A stretch of DNA of 64,000 nucleotides from Galaxea fascicularis (Eukaryota > Cnidaria > Anthozoa > Scleractinia > Euphylliidae). The first letter of the stretch is position 1, and every line of letters begins with the position of its first letter. The stretch covers positions 8,527,801-8,591,800 of the forward strand of contig OX419341.1 in the NCBI GenBank assembly GCA_948470475.1. The letters run 5' to 3'. This document shows, piece by piece, positions 32,145 to 43,348 of this stretch. Both the position numbers and the translations under genes were made by a program. A model generated the notes under the pieces. It was not told where the DNA came from. It did no database searches and was given only the letters and a program-made list of their open reading frames with translations.

Positions 32145-33189
32145 GTTACGGATCGAGACGAAGCAGAAATGGGCAGCCAGCGCTCGAAAAGGAGCTTTTT
32201 TCGGGCGGATAAGATGAACCTTGGAATCTGAGGCGAAACAACTAGAAAAAAGAATTATCGACGGCTGCCGTGGGGCAATTTTGGCGAGCTCCGAGCATTT
32301 TAGGACCTTTTAGTGGAATTTAAGGAGCTTCGAGCGCGAACCGTCGGCCGACCAGGTCGCCAGCCTTTCGTTTCTCTTTACTGGAAAGCAAACCGGGAAA
32401 AGTTTCAATCGTCAAAATGGCTTTAGAACGACTTTAGAACGACTCAGTTGCCACAAAGACTTCAAAATAACACGAGTGCAGACTAAAATAAGCTTCTTTT
32501 ATTTAAATCCTTGACTACAAGTTGAATTTAGAGCGATTTTTGAACCATTTTCATACATTCTCTTAAATGGCTCAAAACGTAACGCAATACTGTCACGTAT
32601 GTAAATCACAAACAACGTCTGCGCAGCCTGTGGTTTCAGAAAAACATTTGTCAATTGGCCGTTCCGAAATTCAAAAGTTTCGTAATTTGTCAAATAGAAC
32701 CCTTAAAGTACACTCTAGCGTTTCAGAATTTTACCAAGAATTGCTGCCGCATGATTTCAGGTAAATTACGTATACGTTACCACGTGCTTACGCGAAGTTT
32801 CTAACGTGCTAATGCGGCTAGGCGCAATGAGTTCTACATGTTACTATACTATAAACTAACAAACGTGATAAAGGTACTGTTCCATTAACCAGGAAAAAAA
32901 TTGAAATCAGCAGTACCAATTGTAATATTTTGCTCGGTATTGTAAATTACGTTACCGTGCTTAAGCGGACAGTACTTTACATACAAAAAGGGCATGTCGG
33001 CAAGTGTTGTTTCACAGAAATTTGCCAGTAAGGTACTCTTGGAATTTGTTACGAGTTCGATTGTGTTGTGACGAGTGAGAAGTGGGTTGTTTGTAGACTA
33101 ATCAGAACGCAGGGTTGTCGGAACAGCAACAAGGTTATTTATTCCAACGAAAGTAGTAAACTCCGCACAAGACTTCACAATAAGCTCAC
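32145..33189. other. non-coding stretch, no gene recognised
   Basis: No supported gene. It ends at the insertion site of the LTR retrotransposon. A 65-codon plus frame at 32567-32764 shows no known domain. Confidence 0.35.
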
Positions 33190-33194
33190 ACTAG

Positions 33195-34209
33195 TGTCAC
33201 GAAATTATTTAGTAGTTGTTTGCGTTTAGTTTAAGTTTTTGTTTTAGTGTGTTGTTTGGATTTTTGTCGTTCATTGTTACGTAACTTTGTTACGTAACTC
33301 ATGTAACATTTAACTATTTAATATTTAAACATTCTTAGTGTATTGTGTAGTTTAGATGTATGTTTCAGGAATTATGTAAATTTGTACAATTCAGCGTGTA
33401 ACAGGTGTTCTTTCCAGTCACTTTCTTTATAGCGTTTGTTTTAAGTGTTAATTGTAGAAAAAATTACCATAAATATATAAATGTAAGTTGTACAGTTGTA
33501 GTGGGTTGTTGTGTGTAGCAGTTTTGTCGGTAGAGGGAGTAAAGCAAGAAAAAGAGAGACAAGGTGAAGGGCCTGTGGCCAGAAAGAGAAAAGTTTTATT
33601 CACTATCAAGAGCCATTGGTAGGCGCCAGCCAAGAAATAACTTGCAATTGACGAAACACATTTGTCAGTGGTGGCGTAAGGATTGAGAAGAGTAACGTGC
33701 TGTGTGGCAATTAGGATCGTCCAAAGACCTTGTGCTAAGAAGAAAACGTCAGCTGTAAAGAAAAAGAAAAGGACGTAAAAGACGCGGGACAAGGTTGGAA
33801 TCAAAGAGGAAGAAGAGGTTTGTGGTATTGGTTGGTGTGGTGTGGTGTGGTGTTGGTTAGGAGGAGACGCGGATAGTGAAACTGAACTGTGAACTGTTGT
33901 ATATAATTTGTTATTATTGTATAGGTTTAAAATTACTTAAAGTTTAGGTTAGGAATCGCAATAGTTTAGTAATTAATTGTATTAATTGTTATAGAATATT
34001 TAGAATTAGTTTACTTAAGTGTTAATGCTGTTAATATCGAGTGTTTTTTTTTATATATACTTTAATAAACATTAGTTATTGTAATTCATGGTGGTGTGTT
34101 GCGGGATTGTGGGAAGGGGTGCGTGTATTCAGTCATTGTTAGTTTCGGTGTTATTAGTCTTTGTTTTGCCATTTCTATCGTCAAGGGAATTTTCGGGGCT
34201 TACGCCACA
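33195..34209 (+). repeat. 5' LTR (1015 bp)
   Basis: Starts tgtcacgaaatt and ends cttacgccaca, the TG..CA form. A polyadenylation signal aataaa lies at 34064-34069 near its 3' end. Matches the 3' LTR across its full length apart from 33283-33284. The 118-codon minus-strand frame inside (33448-33804) is repeated in the other LTR and is not considered a gene. Confidence 0.95.
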
Positions 34210-34213
34210 TTTT

Positions 34214-34230
34214 TGGTGTCAGGAGTGGGA
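34214..34230 (+). promoter_or_regulatory. tRNA primer-binding site
   Basis: tggtgtcaggagtggga starts four bases after the 5' LTR, where the minus-strand primer site is expected and with the usual initial TGG (complement of a tRNA CCA end). The priming tRNA was not identified. Confidence 0.65.
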
Positions 34231-34297
34231 TACTATTCCCTTGGTATTTGTTGTACACACACTTCAGACACAATCGTGCAACACACAAGTGTTAATT

Positions 34298-37200
34298 ATG
34301 GCTGCAAAAGACTCGGGTTATGATTCTTGGTCTCTGGAAGATTTAAGAACTGAAGCTAATAGTAGATCGATTTGTTTCACTAGCAAAGATGGGATTAAGA
34401 CGCTGGCGAGCAAGCTTAGGGTGCATGATAAGTTAATGGCTAATCCGGGTGATGTGTTCACGGGAGGTGAAGAAATGGAGCAGACCGAAACCGAGGGGAA
34501 TTTGACTTTCGAGCAACGAGTGCAACTACAAGAACGAGAGCTAATGATGTTGGAATTGCGAAGGAAAATGCAAATGGAAGAACGGGAGGCCGAAAAGGAG
34601 AAAAGGGAGTATGAAAGACAGAGAGCGCGGGAGGAAGAAGAGAGATTAGTCAGGGAAGAGGAACGACTTAGAATTCTTAGGAGTGAGAAAGAACAGTTTG
34701 CTGTTAGAGAGGCCGAAAGGCAATATAAGAGTTCCAATAAGCCTAGGTTTATGAAGATTAGAGAAATGCGGGAAGAGGAAGACATAGATAATTACTTTAG
34801 AATATTTGAAATGACGGCGAAAGCGCAGTCTCTTCCGGAAAGTGAGTGGGTTGGCAATCTCGTTCCTAAGCTTACAGAAAAAGCCAAATCAATTTACTTG
34901 GAGATCCCGGACCCCAAATGTCAAAATTACCATGAAAGCAAAAACATCATTATTAAAGCTTATCAGCTAACTGCAGACCATTACAGATTCAGATTTCGAA
35001 CCTCAGAGAAACAACCAGAGGAAGACTTTGTTCAGTGGGGAAATCGGACAAGAAGGTATTTGAATCGTTGGATGGAAGTTGCAGGGGCTGCTAGTGATGC
35101 TGAGATGATTTTGGAGCAAATAATGATTGAGAGGCTCCTGGATGCGGTAAGCCCAGAGCTAAGAGCTTGGTTGAAAGAGCAAAAGCCAACTACTGCAGAA
35201 GAGCTTGGAAATCTAGCAAACTTACATGTACAAGCGAGGAAAGGACCACTCGTCGCAGGTAAATATGCTTCGTTTGGTAGAGGGCAGGGTTTTAAACAAA
35301 GGAAGGAAATGAACGTAAAAAAGGATGTGCCTCCACCCGAAAGCAAGCATGATTCGCGTAAGCAGAATCCCGTTTCGCCCAACGTTAAGAATACAAGGCC
35401 CGAAGTAACTTGTTTTAAATGTGGCAAGAAAGGGCACATGTCGTTTAACTGTGGGAGGACCCGCAACCCTACCTCCCAAGGGTACCTGCTCTGTATGACT
35501 CCCCTTAACTCGGAGAAAACAGAGTTTCCACCGTGCAATGTTAAAGGCAGGATAGCGGGTAAACCTGCAGAGATGATAGTTGATTCTGGGTGTACTAGAA
35601 CCCTTGTCCATAAAAGGTTTGTTAGCGATGATTCTTTAACCGGGGAGAAAATGACAGTTTTGACTGCAGCAGGTGAACGACTGGTTATACCTTTAGCATG
35701 GGTAGAATTTGAAAGCGAACATGGCAGGCATAGGGAATTGGTAGGGGCATTAGACAAGTTACCAGTTGACTGTCTACTCGGTAGATCTTCATTCGGTAAA
35801 ACCCTTTCCAAACAAAATGTCCTGGATCAATGGGAGAACAATACATCGATTCATAGCTTGGAAAGCAATGAAGCTTTTGTGCTAACTAGGCGGCAGAAAG
35901 TATTACAGGAAGCCCAGAAACAAGCGGATGAAGTAGTGGATCGCGAAAACGCACTTGCAGTTAGGAATCTGTCCAAAAAAGAGACGAAGAAGGAAGGTCT
36001 GAGAAAGGGTGATCTACCAACACTCTTTGAAGAACCAGAGCGAGGCGAGATTGACGAGGAAAGTCCAAAGGGGGTTGTTGAAGAGTCAGGTATGGAGAAT
36101 TTATTGCTTAACATTTTGGATAGAAATAGGGGCCAGGTTATCGAAGATCAGCGAACCGACGTGACGCTCGATAAGGCACGTAGTAAGGCGCTTCAGAAAG
36201 CACCCGAGGAAGGAAATAGTTATTTCATTGAAAATGATTTGCTCATGCATCGCAAGTTTTTGGAAGATGTACATGATGGGGTGAGGTATGTTGACCGTGT
36301 GGTTGTCCCAGAAGCCTATAGAAATGAAATTCTTCGCGTCGCCCATACTATCCCTTTAGCTGGTCACATGGGTTCCACGAAAACATTGAATCGCATAGAA
36401 GTGCATTTCTTTTGGCCTGGTATTAGCCTTGATGTTCGAAAATACTGCGCGACCTGCCCACAATGTCAGTTAGTAGCACGCAAGATGAAGTCGCACAGGG
36501 CACCACTTAATCCAGTGAAACCAGAAACGGAACCGTTTCGTAAGATAGCCATTGACATAGTGGGTGAATTACCTCGAACAACTACAGGGTACAAATACAT
36601 TTTAACAATAGTTGACTATGCAACGCGTTACCCAGAGGCCATACCTCTCAGGAATACAAGTTCGAAAACAATCGCAGATGCTCTTGTTCAGTACTTTTGC
36701 AGGGTAGGAATCCCAGAGGAATTGGTTTCAGATCAGGGTTCTAATTTCATAAGCAACCTCATGGCGCAATTGTATGATCAGTTAGGAATTACCAAGATTC
36801 AAACTTCAGTATATCACCCAGAAGCAAACGGTCTGGTTGAACGTTTCAACGGTACTCTGAAGCGGATGCTCAAAAAGTTTGTCCGAGAGCGGGTGAAAAA
36901 TTGGGACAAGTTCCTCCCTTATCTGCTGTTTGCCTACAGAGAGGTCCCATGTGAATCCACTGGATATTCTCCTTTTGAGTTACTGTATGGTCAATCAGTC
37001 CGTGGGCCGTTAGCTGTTATAAAAGAAACATGGTTAGAGAAACACCCTTCTAAGGAAAGCCTGGTGAGCCATGTCCTAGAAATCAGAAGACGACTCGCGA
37101 TGATGCAGAAAGCGGTTCAAGAGCACATGACGAAAACGCAACGAACACAAAAACGCCTGTACGACGTTCACAGCTCTAAAAGACGTCTGGAAGTTGGTGA

Positions 37201-38872
37201 CAAGGCTTTGGTCTTGTTACCCACCCCAGGAAGCAAGTTGGAGGTTTGTTGGCAAGGCCCTTTCAAGGTTACCAAAGTGTTAAATGACGGGCTTAACTAC
37301 GAGCTAGATACAGGCAAAACACACAAGCAGCATCGAACGTATCACATTAACCTTCTCAGTAAATGGCAGAGTCGTGATGAAATAGCCGCGTTGGTTATGC
37401 CAGAGTCCTCAGAGATGCCTCTGCCACATGAACGGGATGTCCCTCAATTTACGTCGGATGAATCATGGGAAGACGTTGTCATTTCTTACGAGCTATCCGA
37501 ACCTCAAAAAATTCAAGTGAAGAAATTGCTACAGGAGTACGCTGATGTGTTCTCTGGAAAACCAAATGTAACGAACGCAGCAATCCATCAAATTGATACA
37601 GATGACTCCCCCCCAATCCGTTGTTCACCATACAAGGTCCCGCAAAGACTCGAAAGTGAGGTGAACAAAGAAATCGATAAGATGCTGGAGTTAGGCATAA
37701 TTCGTCCTTCAAATAGTCCCTGGGCGTCCCCAGTTGTCATTGTTCCGAAACCAGACGGAACCATCCGATTTTGTGTCGATTACAGGAAGCTGAACAGCGT
37801 AACAAAAATGGATGCATATCCGATTCCGTTAATGGAAAGGATGATAGAGAAGGTTGCTTCTGCCAAGTTTATAACTACATTAGACTTGACGAAAGGGTAT
37901 TGGCAAGTTCCCCTTGAGACGACTACAATTGAGAAATCGGCGTTCATTACTTCAAAGGGCTTATATGAGTTTCTTGTGATGCCATTTGGAATGAAGACAG
38001 CACCAGCCACGTTTCAACGAATGATGTCAGACGTGGTACTAAAAGGTTTTCATTTTGCTGATGCTTACATAGATGACGTTGAGGTCGACACACCTTCTAC
38101 CTTTGAACAACACCTGTTGGAACTTCGCCAAGTTCTAGATCGACTCCGAGAATGCAATCTTAATGCACGACCCTCTAAATGCAAAATTGCTATGAAAACT
38201 GTAGATTTTGTAGGGCATCGTGTTGGCGGAGATAAGATCGAACCTCGTAAAGCTCTTATCCAGTCCATTATTGAGTACCCCAGGCCAGCAACCAAGAAGG
38301 AAGTAAGATCCTTTCTAGGCTTGGTTGGTTACTATCGTAAGTTTATTCCAAATTTTTCTGAAAGAGCAGCTACCCTAACGGATTTGACAAGTGGAAAAAA
38401 TCCCACAAAGGTGAAATGGCTTGACGTTCACGAGCGAGCATTCCTTGATTTAAAAGAAGCTATTCAAAAACCTCCAGTCCTACGACCACCCCACTGGGAT
38501 GAAGAATTTATTTTGCAAGTTGACGCTTCAAACAGAGGTCTAGGAGCTATTTTGTGCCAGAAAGGTAAGGACGGAGAAGAGCACCCAGTAGCTTATGCTA
38601 GTAGGAAGTTGCAACCCAGGGAACAAAAACTTAGTACGACAGAGAAGGAATGTTTAGGCATTGTGTGGGCTGTGGAGTTATTTAGGTATTATCTATATGG
38701 CAGAACCTTTAAATTGCAGACTGACCACAACCCTTTGGTCTGGCTAAACCAAGTCCGCGATAAAAGCCGAAAGTTGTTGCGGTGGAGCGTTACTCTCCAA
38801 GAGTACGACATGCTTATAGAACACAAGAGTGGCAGAAATCACTGTAATGTGGATGCTCTAAGCAGAGTTTGA
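34298..38872 (+). CDS. gag-pol polyprotein, order gag-PR-IN-RT-RH
   Basis: 1524 residues from the ATG at 34298; the frame is open back to 34088, but that part lies in the LTR and primer site. Order: SAP-like helix-turn (about 11-46, WSLEDLRTE..GIKTLASKLRVHD), charged coiled coil (about 70-150), gag core, CCHC knuckle (C372, C375, H380, C385), aspartic protease (DSG 429-431), integrase zinc finger (H683, H690, C720, C723), catalytic D753, D812 and E848 (D-x35-E), GPY/F-type module (WQGPF at about 985), then RT (LDL at about 1196, YIDD 1257-1260) and RNase H (D1409, E1449, D1476), ending ..DALSRV. It makes the particle, cuts itself, copies its RNA and inserts the DNA. No stop or frameshift separates gag from pol, so their ratio must be set in another way. 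No envelope frame. Confidence 0.93.
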   Translation: MAAKDSGYDSWSLEDLRTEANSRSICFTSKDGIKTLASKLRVHDKLMANPGDVFTGGEEMEQTETEGNLTFEQRVQLQERELMMLELRRKMQMEEREAEKEKREYERQRAREEEERLVREEERLRILRSEKEQFAVREAERQYKSSNKPRFMKIREMREEEDIDNYFRIFEMTAKAQSLPESEWVGNLVPKLTEKAKSIYLEIPDPKCQNYHESKNIIIKAYQLTADHYRFRFRTSEKQPEEDFVQWGNRTRRYLNRWMEVAGAASDAEMILEQIMIERLLDAVSPELRAWLKEQKPTTAEELGNLANLHVQARKGPLVAGKYASFGRGQGFKQRKEMNVKKDVPPPESKHDSRKQNPVSPNVKNTRPEVTCFKCGKKGHMSFNCGRTRNPTSQGYLLCMTPLNSEKTEFPPCNVKGRIAGKPAEMIVDSGCTRTLVHKRFVSDDSLTGEKMTVLTAAGERLVIPLAWVEFESEHGRHRELVGALDKLPVDCLLGRSSFGKTLSKQNVLDQWENNTSIHSLESNEAFVLTRRQKVLQEAQKQADEVVDRENALAVRNLSKKETKKEGLRKGDLPTLFEEPERGEIDEESPKGVVEESGMENLLLNILDRNRGQVIEDQRTDVTLDKARSKALQKAPEEGNSYFIENDLLMHRKFLEDVHDGVRYVDRVVVPEAYRNEILRVAHTIPLAGHMGSTKTLNRIEVHFFWPGISLDVRKYCATCPQCQLVARKMKSHRAPLNPVKPETEPFRKIAIDIVGELPRTTTGYKYILTIVDYATRYPEAIPLRNTSSKTIADALVQYFCRVGIPEELVSDQGSNFISNLMAQLYDQLGITKIQTSVYHPEANGLVERFNGTLKRMLKKFVRERVKNWDKFLPYLLFAYREVPCESTGYSPFELLYGQSVRGPLAVIKETWLEKHPSKESLVSHVLEIRRRLAMMQKAVQEHMTKTQRTQKRLYDVHSSKRRLEVGDKALVLLPTPGSKLEVCWQGPFKVTKVLNDGLNYELDTGKTHKQHRTYHINLLSKWQSRDEIAALVMPESSEMPLPHERDVPQFTSDESWEDVVISYELSEPQKIQVKKLLQEYADVFSGKPNVTNAAIHQIDTDDSPPIRCSPYKVPQRLESEVNKEIDKMLELGIIRPSNSPWASPVVIVPKPDGTIRFCVDYRKLNSVTKMDAYPIPLMERMIEKVASAKFITTLDLTKGYWQVPLETTTIEKSAFITSKGLYEFLVMPFGMKTAPATFQRMMSDVVLKGFHFADAYIDDVEVDTPSTFEQHLLELRQVLDRLRECNLNARPSKCKIAMKTVDFVGHRVGGDKIEPRKALIQSIIEYPRPATKKEVRSFLGLVGYYRKFIPNFSERAATLTDLTSGKNPTKVKWLDVHERAFLDLKEAIQKPPVLRPPHWDEEFILQVDASNRGLGAILCQKGKDGEEHPVAYASRKLQPREQKLSTTEKECLGIVWAVELFRYYLYGRTFKLQTDHNPLVWLNQVRDKSRKLLRWSVTLQEYDMLIEHKSGRNHCNVDALSRV

Positions 38873-38956
38873 GCTTGTTGTACGTCCAACTTTATCATCA
38901 GTTCTCTCCTTTTCCTTTCTATTTTTGCGTCGTCCCACCCCAAAAATAGACTTGTT

Positions 38957-38967
38957 AAGGGGGGAGG
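38957..38967 (+). promoter_or_regulatory. polypurine tract
   Basis: aaggggggagg directly abuts the 3' LTR (starts 38968), the standard plus-strand primer position. Confidence 0.9.
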
Positions 38968-39982
38968 TGTCACGAAATTATTTAGTAGTTGTTTGCGTTT
39001 AGTTTAAGTTTTTGTTTTAGTGTGTTGTTTGGATTTTTGTCGTTCATTGTTACGTCGCTTTGTTACGTAACTCATGTAACATTTAACTATTTAATATTTA
39101 AACATTCTTAGTGTATTGTGTAGTTTAGATGTATGTTTCAGGAATTATGTAAATTTGTACAATTCAGCGTGTAACAGGTGTTCTTTCCAGTCACTTTCTT
39201 TATAGCGTTTGTTTTAAGTGTTAATTGTAGAAAAAATTACCATAAATATATAAATGTAAGTTGTACAGTTGTAGTGGGTTGTTGTGTGTAGCAGTTTTGT
39301 CGGTAGAGGGAGTAAAGCAAGAAAAAGAGAGACAAGGTGAAGGGCCTGTGGCCAGAAAGAGAAAAGTTTTATTCACTATCAAGAGCCATTGGTAGGCGCC
39401 AGCCAAGAAATAACTTGCAATTGACGAAACACATTTGTCAGTGGTGGCGTAAGGATTGAGAAGAGTAACGTGCTGTGTGGCAATTAGGATCGTCCAAAGA
39501 CCTTGTGCTAAGAAGAAAACGTCAGCTGTAAAGAAAAAGAAAAGGACGTAAAAGACGCGGGACAAGGTTGGAATCAAAGAGGAAGAAGAGGTTTGTGGTA
39601 TTGGTTGGTGTGGTGTGGTGTGGTGTTGGTTAGGAGGAGACGCGGATAGTGAAACTGAACTGTGAACTGTTGTATATAATTTGTTATTATTGTATAGGTT
39701 TAAAATTACTTAAAGTTTAGGTTAGGAATCGCAATAGTTTAGTAATTAATTGTATTAATTGTTATAGAATATTTAGAATTAGTTTACTTAAGTGTTAATG
39801 CTGTTAATATCGAGTGTTTTTTTTTATATATACTTTAATAAACATTAGTTATTGTAATTCATGGTGGTGTGTTGCGGGATTGTGGGAAGGGGTGCGTGTA
39901 TTCAGTCATTGTTAGTTTCGGTGTTATTAGTCTTTGTTTTGCCATTTCTATCGTCAAGGGAATTTTCGGGGCTTACGCCACA
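38968..39982 (+). repeat. 3' LTR (1015 bp)
   Basis: Same length and ends as the 5' LTR; two adjacent differences seen at 39056-39057. Followed by the duplicated actag. Confidence 0.95.
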
Positions 39983-40002
39983 ACTAGGCTTATAAAATTA
40001 CA

Positions 40003-40234
40003 CTCGACCTCCGTCAAACTCCAATACTCACGGCCTCTGCCAAATGTACACGACCTCTGTTACACTTCAATAAACACGGCCTCTGCCAACTGTATAAACG
40101 ACCTCTGTCAACTTCAATAAACACGGCCTCCGCCAACTATATAAACGACCTCTGTCAACTTCAATAAACACGGCCTCCGCCAACTGTATAAACGACCTCT
40201 GTCATACTTCAATAAACACGGCCTCCGCCAACTC
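40003..40234 (+). repeat. minisatellite, five units of about 46 bp
   Basis: Five head-to-tail units of the type acgacctctgtcaacttcaa then taaacacggcctccgccaac, each containing aataaa. Starts 16 bp after the retrotransposon's target duplication. Unit length varies between 45 and 47 bp and the first unit is the most diverged. Confidence 0.9.
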
Positions 40235-40580
40235 TCTTAGCTCTGAGCTCTTCTCTCTAAGACTCTCAGGCTTACTCCTTTACGTTTAGACTCTAAGACA
40301 CTCTTCTTCTCTTTCTTTAACAAACACTCTGCTTCTCTTTCTTAAGAAAAAAACTAAAGCTTCACCGATCGGATTATATACTCTACACAATAAAATTCTA
40401 GAACTTTCCTGCTCGACTAAATAAAGAAACATTACAATGAAAAACTATTTACAGCTACACACGCAAACGGCTTAAAATAGAATTACGGAATCACGATGAT
40501 TCAGCACTAATTAAATATGCGGAAGATTCTAGACACTTCCAGACAGTAACGCGAGTCACGCAATAATTTTACGTAACAGA
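40235..40580. other. no feature recognised
   Basis: CT-rich non-coding DNA (repeated ctctaagactctc-like words near 40245-40310); no element assigned. Confidence 0.35.
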
Positions 40581-41088
40581 ATCCGCGATACGCAAAAAGA
40601 TGGCACCACGCGCTGCATTCTGGGTAGATCGACATATCGGCCTAAAATTCACAGTGTTTGTATGGGAATCTGATGGTAAATAACTTTCTTTAAAAATGGA
40701 TTCTGAATAATATCTGAATTACAAAATAACGATACTGGGAAAAAGAGTGCATTCACCAAATTTGAGGGATGTAGCTGTGCTAGAAAGCCTTCAGCCACGT
40801 TTTAAACTTTTCATACATTTGCCTGCAATTTGGCGGGAAAAAATTAGACAAATTTGTGAAAAATTAAAACGCAACTGAACGTTTTGTATAACAGCTGCAT
40901 CCCTCAAATTTGGTCAATACAATCTTTTGTCTAGTATCTTAACTCTGCTGTTCATAAACTGTTCAGAATTTATTTTATAAGGAAATTATTTGCCGTCAAA
41001 TTCCCATACAAATACAGTAAATTTTGGGCCGACATGTCGATCTACCCAGAATGCAACGCGTGGCGCCATCTTTTTGCGTATCGCGGAT
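40581..41088. mobile_element. 508-bp palindromic MITE with about 220-bp arms
   Basis: atccgcgatacgcaaaaaga at the left mirrors tctttttgcgtatcgcggat at the right; pairing continues through gcattctgggtagatcgaca, tttgtatgggaat and caaatttgagggatg. Arms have accumulated substitutions. No coding capacity. Confidence 0.8.
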
Positions 41089-42195
41089 TGCAAAAGTAAC
41101 GTTATATAACTCAAATTTCATAGCCATGAGAGTAAATTGAAAGTTCCAGGACAACTGGTTTGTGTTGAAAAATACCATATACCTAGTTCCAGTTGACACT
41201 TGGCCTTCACATTTCGCTGGATTTTTAATAATTTTGTAAGTGGTTAGGGATTTTGTAATGTATATCCTGATTTTCAGACGTTTCTATCGAAAAGATTTCT
41301 GTAAGCATTCAAAGGGCTAAAACAGTTATCCTGTAACGTTTTTTACTAGTCTTTTAGATTTTGAAAAAATAGTGAAATAGAATGATGTCGTTATCAGTAC
41401 GAATTTGGTGAATGCTAAAGCTGAAAGCATTAATAACTAACCACCTATCAAAAACTTTAAGCTCTGAATTTAAGTATTTTTTAAACTGCTGTTGCTTGAA
41501 AATAAGAAATAAGAAAGAAAAGTAAACAGCATATTTTATATTAGGGTAAATGCAAACTCATTCGCGATTTTGAAAAATTTTCAGATGAATTTATATCATC
41601 AGTAGGAAATAAAGTGAAATGACTTTTTCTGTACCTTTCTCTTTCGAAACGAAAACAGAGTTTTGGATAAAAGAAACCTGTTCTTTCTTTTTTATTAATT
41701 TTTTTGCAATAAGCCAAGAAAATAATTGTTGTTGTTTTTTGGCAATGGAGGAGCTAATCATTTTTTTGCTGTAACTCACAAACCAATGAGTCAATTCTTG
41801 TCCAAATTTAGAAAATAAAAGGCTGATTATTATTCTATCAGAAACATTTACTGACAGGACTATCGGCAAAACTTTTTTTTTCGACTTTTTTAACTGGTGA
41901 TGGTCCCTATTAGCTGAGAATGGGTTTGTTAAGGTAAAAGCTTCAAAGTTTAACGTGGTACCCGATGAATGGAATCTGTTTAATTTTGCCGTGTTCAAAG
42001 TACAACAAGCGGACTGAACTTTCCGAATGGAATAAAGGTTAGTTATATAGACATTTTGGCTCTGCGTTCTGTTTTTGAGTTATTTTATGTAGTTTGAAGT
42101 TTATGACGCCGTACATTTCGGGATCGTTTCTGTTCAAAGAATTTCAGGTTTTGCACGCACATCAATCATGCACATTTGATCATTGTGGCCCTTTG
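41089..42195. other. AT-rich non-coding stretch
   Basis: The only sizeable frame (135 codons, minus, 41591-41998) is lysine/serine-rich, with no domain and no splice or polyadenylation context. Left unannotated. Confidence 0.35.
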
Positions 42196-42256
42196 TCAAA
42201 AGCTGCTGTGGAAATCACAAGGCGCAGGCGAGTGATTTCCACAGCACTTTGATTAT
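42196..42256. repeat. perfect hairpin with 14-bp stem
   Basis: gctgtggaaatcac and gtgatttccacagc face each other around a 13-nt loop, with a further caaaag/ctttg pairing outside. Could be a small MITE core or a structured transcript end. Confidence 0.6.
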
Positions 42257-43340
42257 GTTATAACGCAATTTATGATCAATGAGAGGACAAACGCATAAAA
42301 ACCTGAAGTCAATTTGTTAACTTAAGATCAAGAAAGAGCACTCCGCTAAATAAGCCACTATCCATGTTTGCAGATGTTTGAATACCAATCATTAGATGGG
42401 GTTTTGTAAAAACCGTCGTGAAGAGGTGGTTGTTGTAGAGAGGTTAAAATAAGACTAAATATATGGACCGTCCACCGGGACAAAAACAATTGGCCGTTGA
42501 CCGTTGTAGAGAGGTGGCCCGGCGTTAGTGGAGGTTCGACTATATATATATATGTCGACGGTCCCTCATACTGAGCGAGTTGTTCGGACTTTTGTCCGGA
42601 TTTCCATACATTTCTTTGTAATTTTTTACGTTTTTAAATGCCTGTATCTCAGTCAAAACTAGCCCGATTAACACCAAACTTGGGGATTTTGTGAATCTCG
42701 GTGTGCTCTTTCTGACTATGTGGATCAATAGTTGCTAATCCCATAATTTACAGACTCGTACCTAGTCCTTCACGGTATGAAATCAGGCAATGCTCGCATC
42801 GGCAATCTGGATGACGTCAGATGTGCCTACTCTCGTGAAACCATAAATTTCCGGGTTCAGCATTTTATTGGTTTTTGATGTCGTATCTCGCGACATGAAC
42901 AGACTTAAGTTTTTAATTATATGAACAAACACCGCTAACCTTTACTTTGACATTCCACTGTGGAAAGCCATAAGGGTCATAAGTCAAAGTCTTTAATACT
43001 GAACACGGTCCAGTAGACGAAAACAAACAGATTGACTGGTCCTCAGTTCTCCCTTCCTTTAACCCGTTTATTTTAATTGATATGAAATATTTTTTTTGTG
43101 AAAATACAAAATTTCATTTAAAGACTAGATACCTAAAAGTAACAAAGATACGTTTCTCCTCTAATTTATTAATTAATATTCTATAGTAGACCACGTTTGT
43201 AAGCAGTTTTAAAAAGAAACGCTGGGCGAATAACTTGGCTTGACTGAACAAAATCGAGATGTAACCGTAGTCGATAAAGAATAGAGAGCTTAATGGCAAC
43301 AACTGCTTTACGGTAACGACAATCAAAACATGAGATACCT
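42257..43340. other. non-coding stretch with (TA)n
   Basis: A short TATA run at 42540-42554; otherwise nothing recognised. Confidence 0.35.
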
Positions 43341-43348
43341 TTAACAGT

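Larger units (their letters stand above)
33190..39987 (+). mobile_element. complete Gmr1-like (Ty3/gypsy-type) LTR retrotransposon with TSD
   Basis: The insertion is bracketed by a 5-bp target duplication, actag (33190-33194 and 39983-39987). The element is 6788 bp: 5' LTR, primer-binding site, one gag-pol frame, polypurine tract, 3' LTR. The two LTRs are both 1015 bp and differ at only two adjacent sites by eye (33283-33284 aa versus 39056-39057 cg), which points to a recent insertion. Integrase precedes reverse transcriptase, as in Ty1/copia, while the protein motifs are of the gypsy type. This combination is known as the Gmr1 group. The frame is intact, so the copy could be autonomous. Confidence 0.93.

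Noticed and set aside
33448..33804. 118-codon minus-strand frame in the LTR, repeated at 39221-39577
   Set aside because: It is duplicated only because the LTR is; no domain and antisense to the element.
34088..34297. 70 extra codons at the start of the gag-pol frame
   Set aside because: They lie in the 5' LTR and primer-binding site; the ATG at 34298 after the primer site is the more likely start.
34318..38295. Several antisense frames of up to 259 codons across the retrotransposon
   Set aside because: Shadows of the intact gag-pol frame.
41591..41998. 135-codon minus frame
   Set aside because: AT-rich composition, no domain, no gene context.
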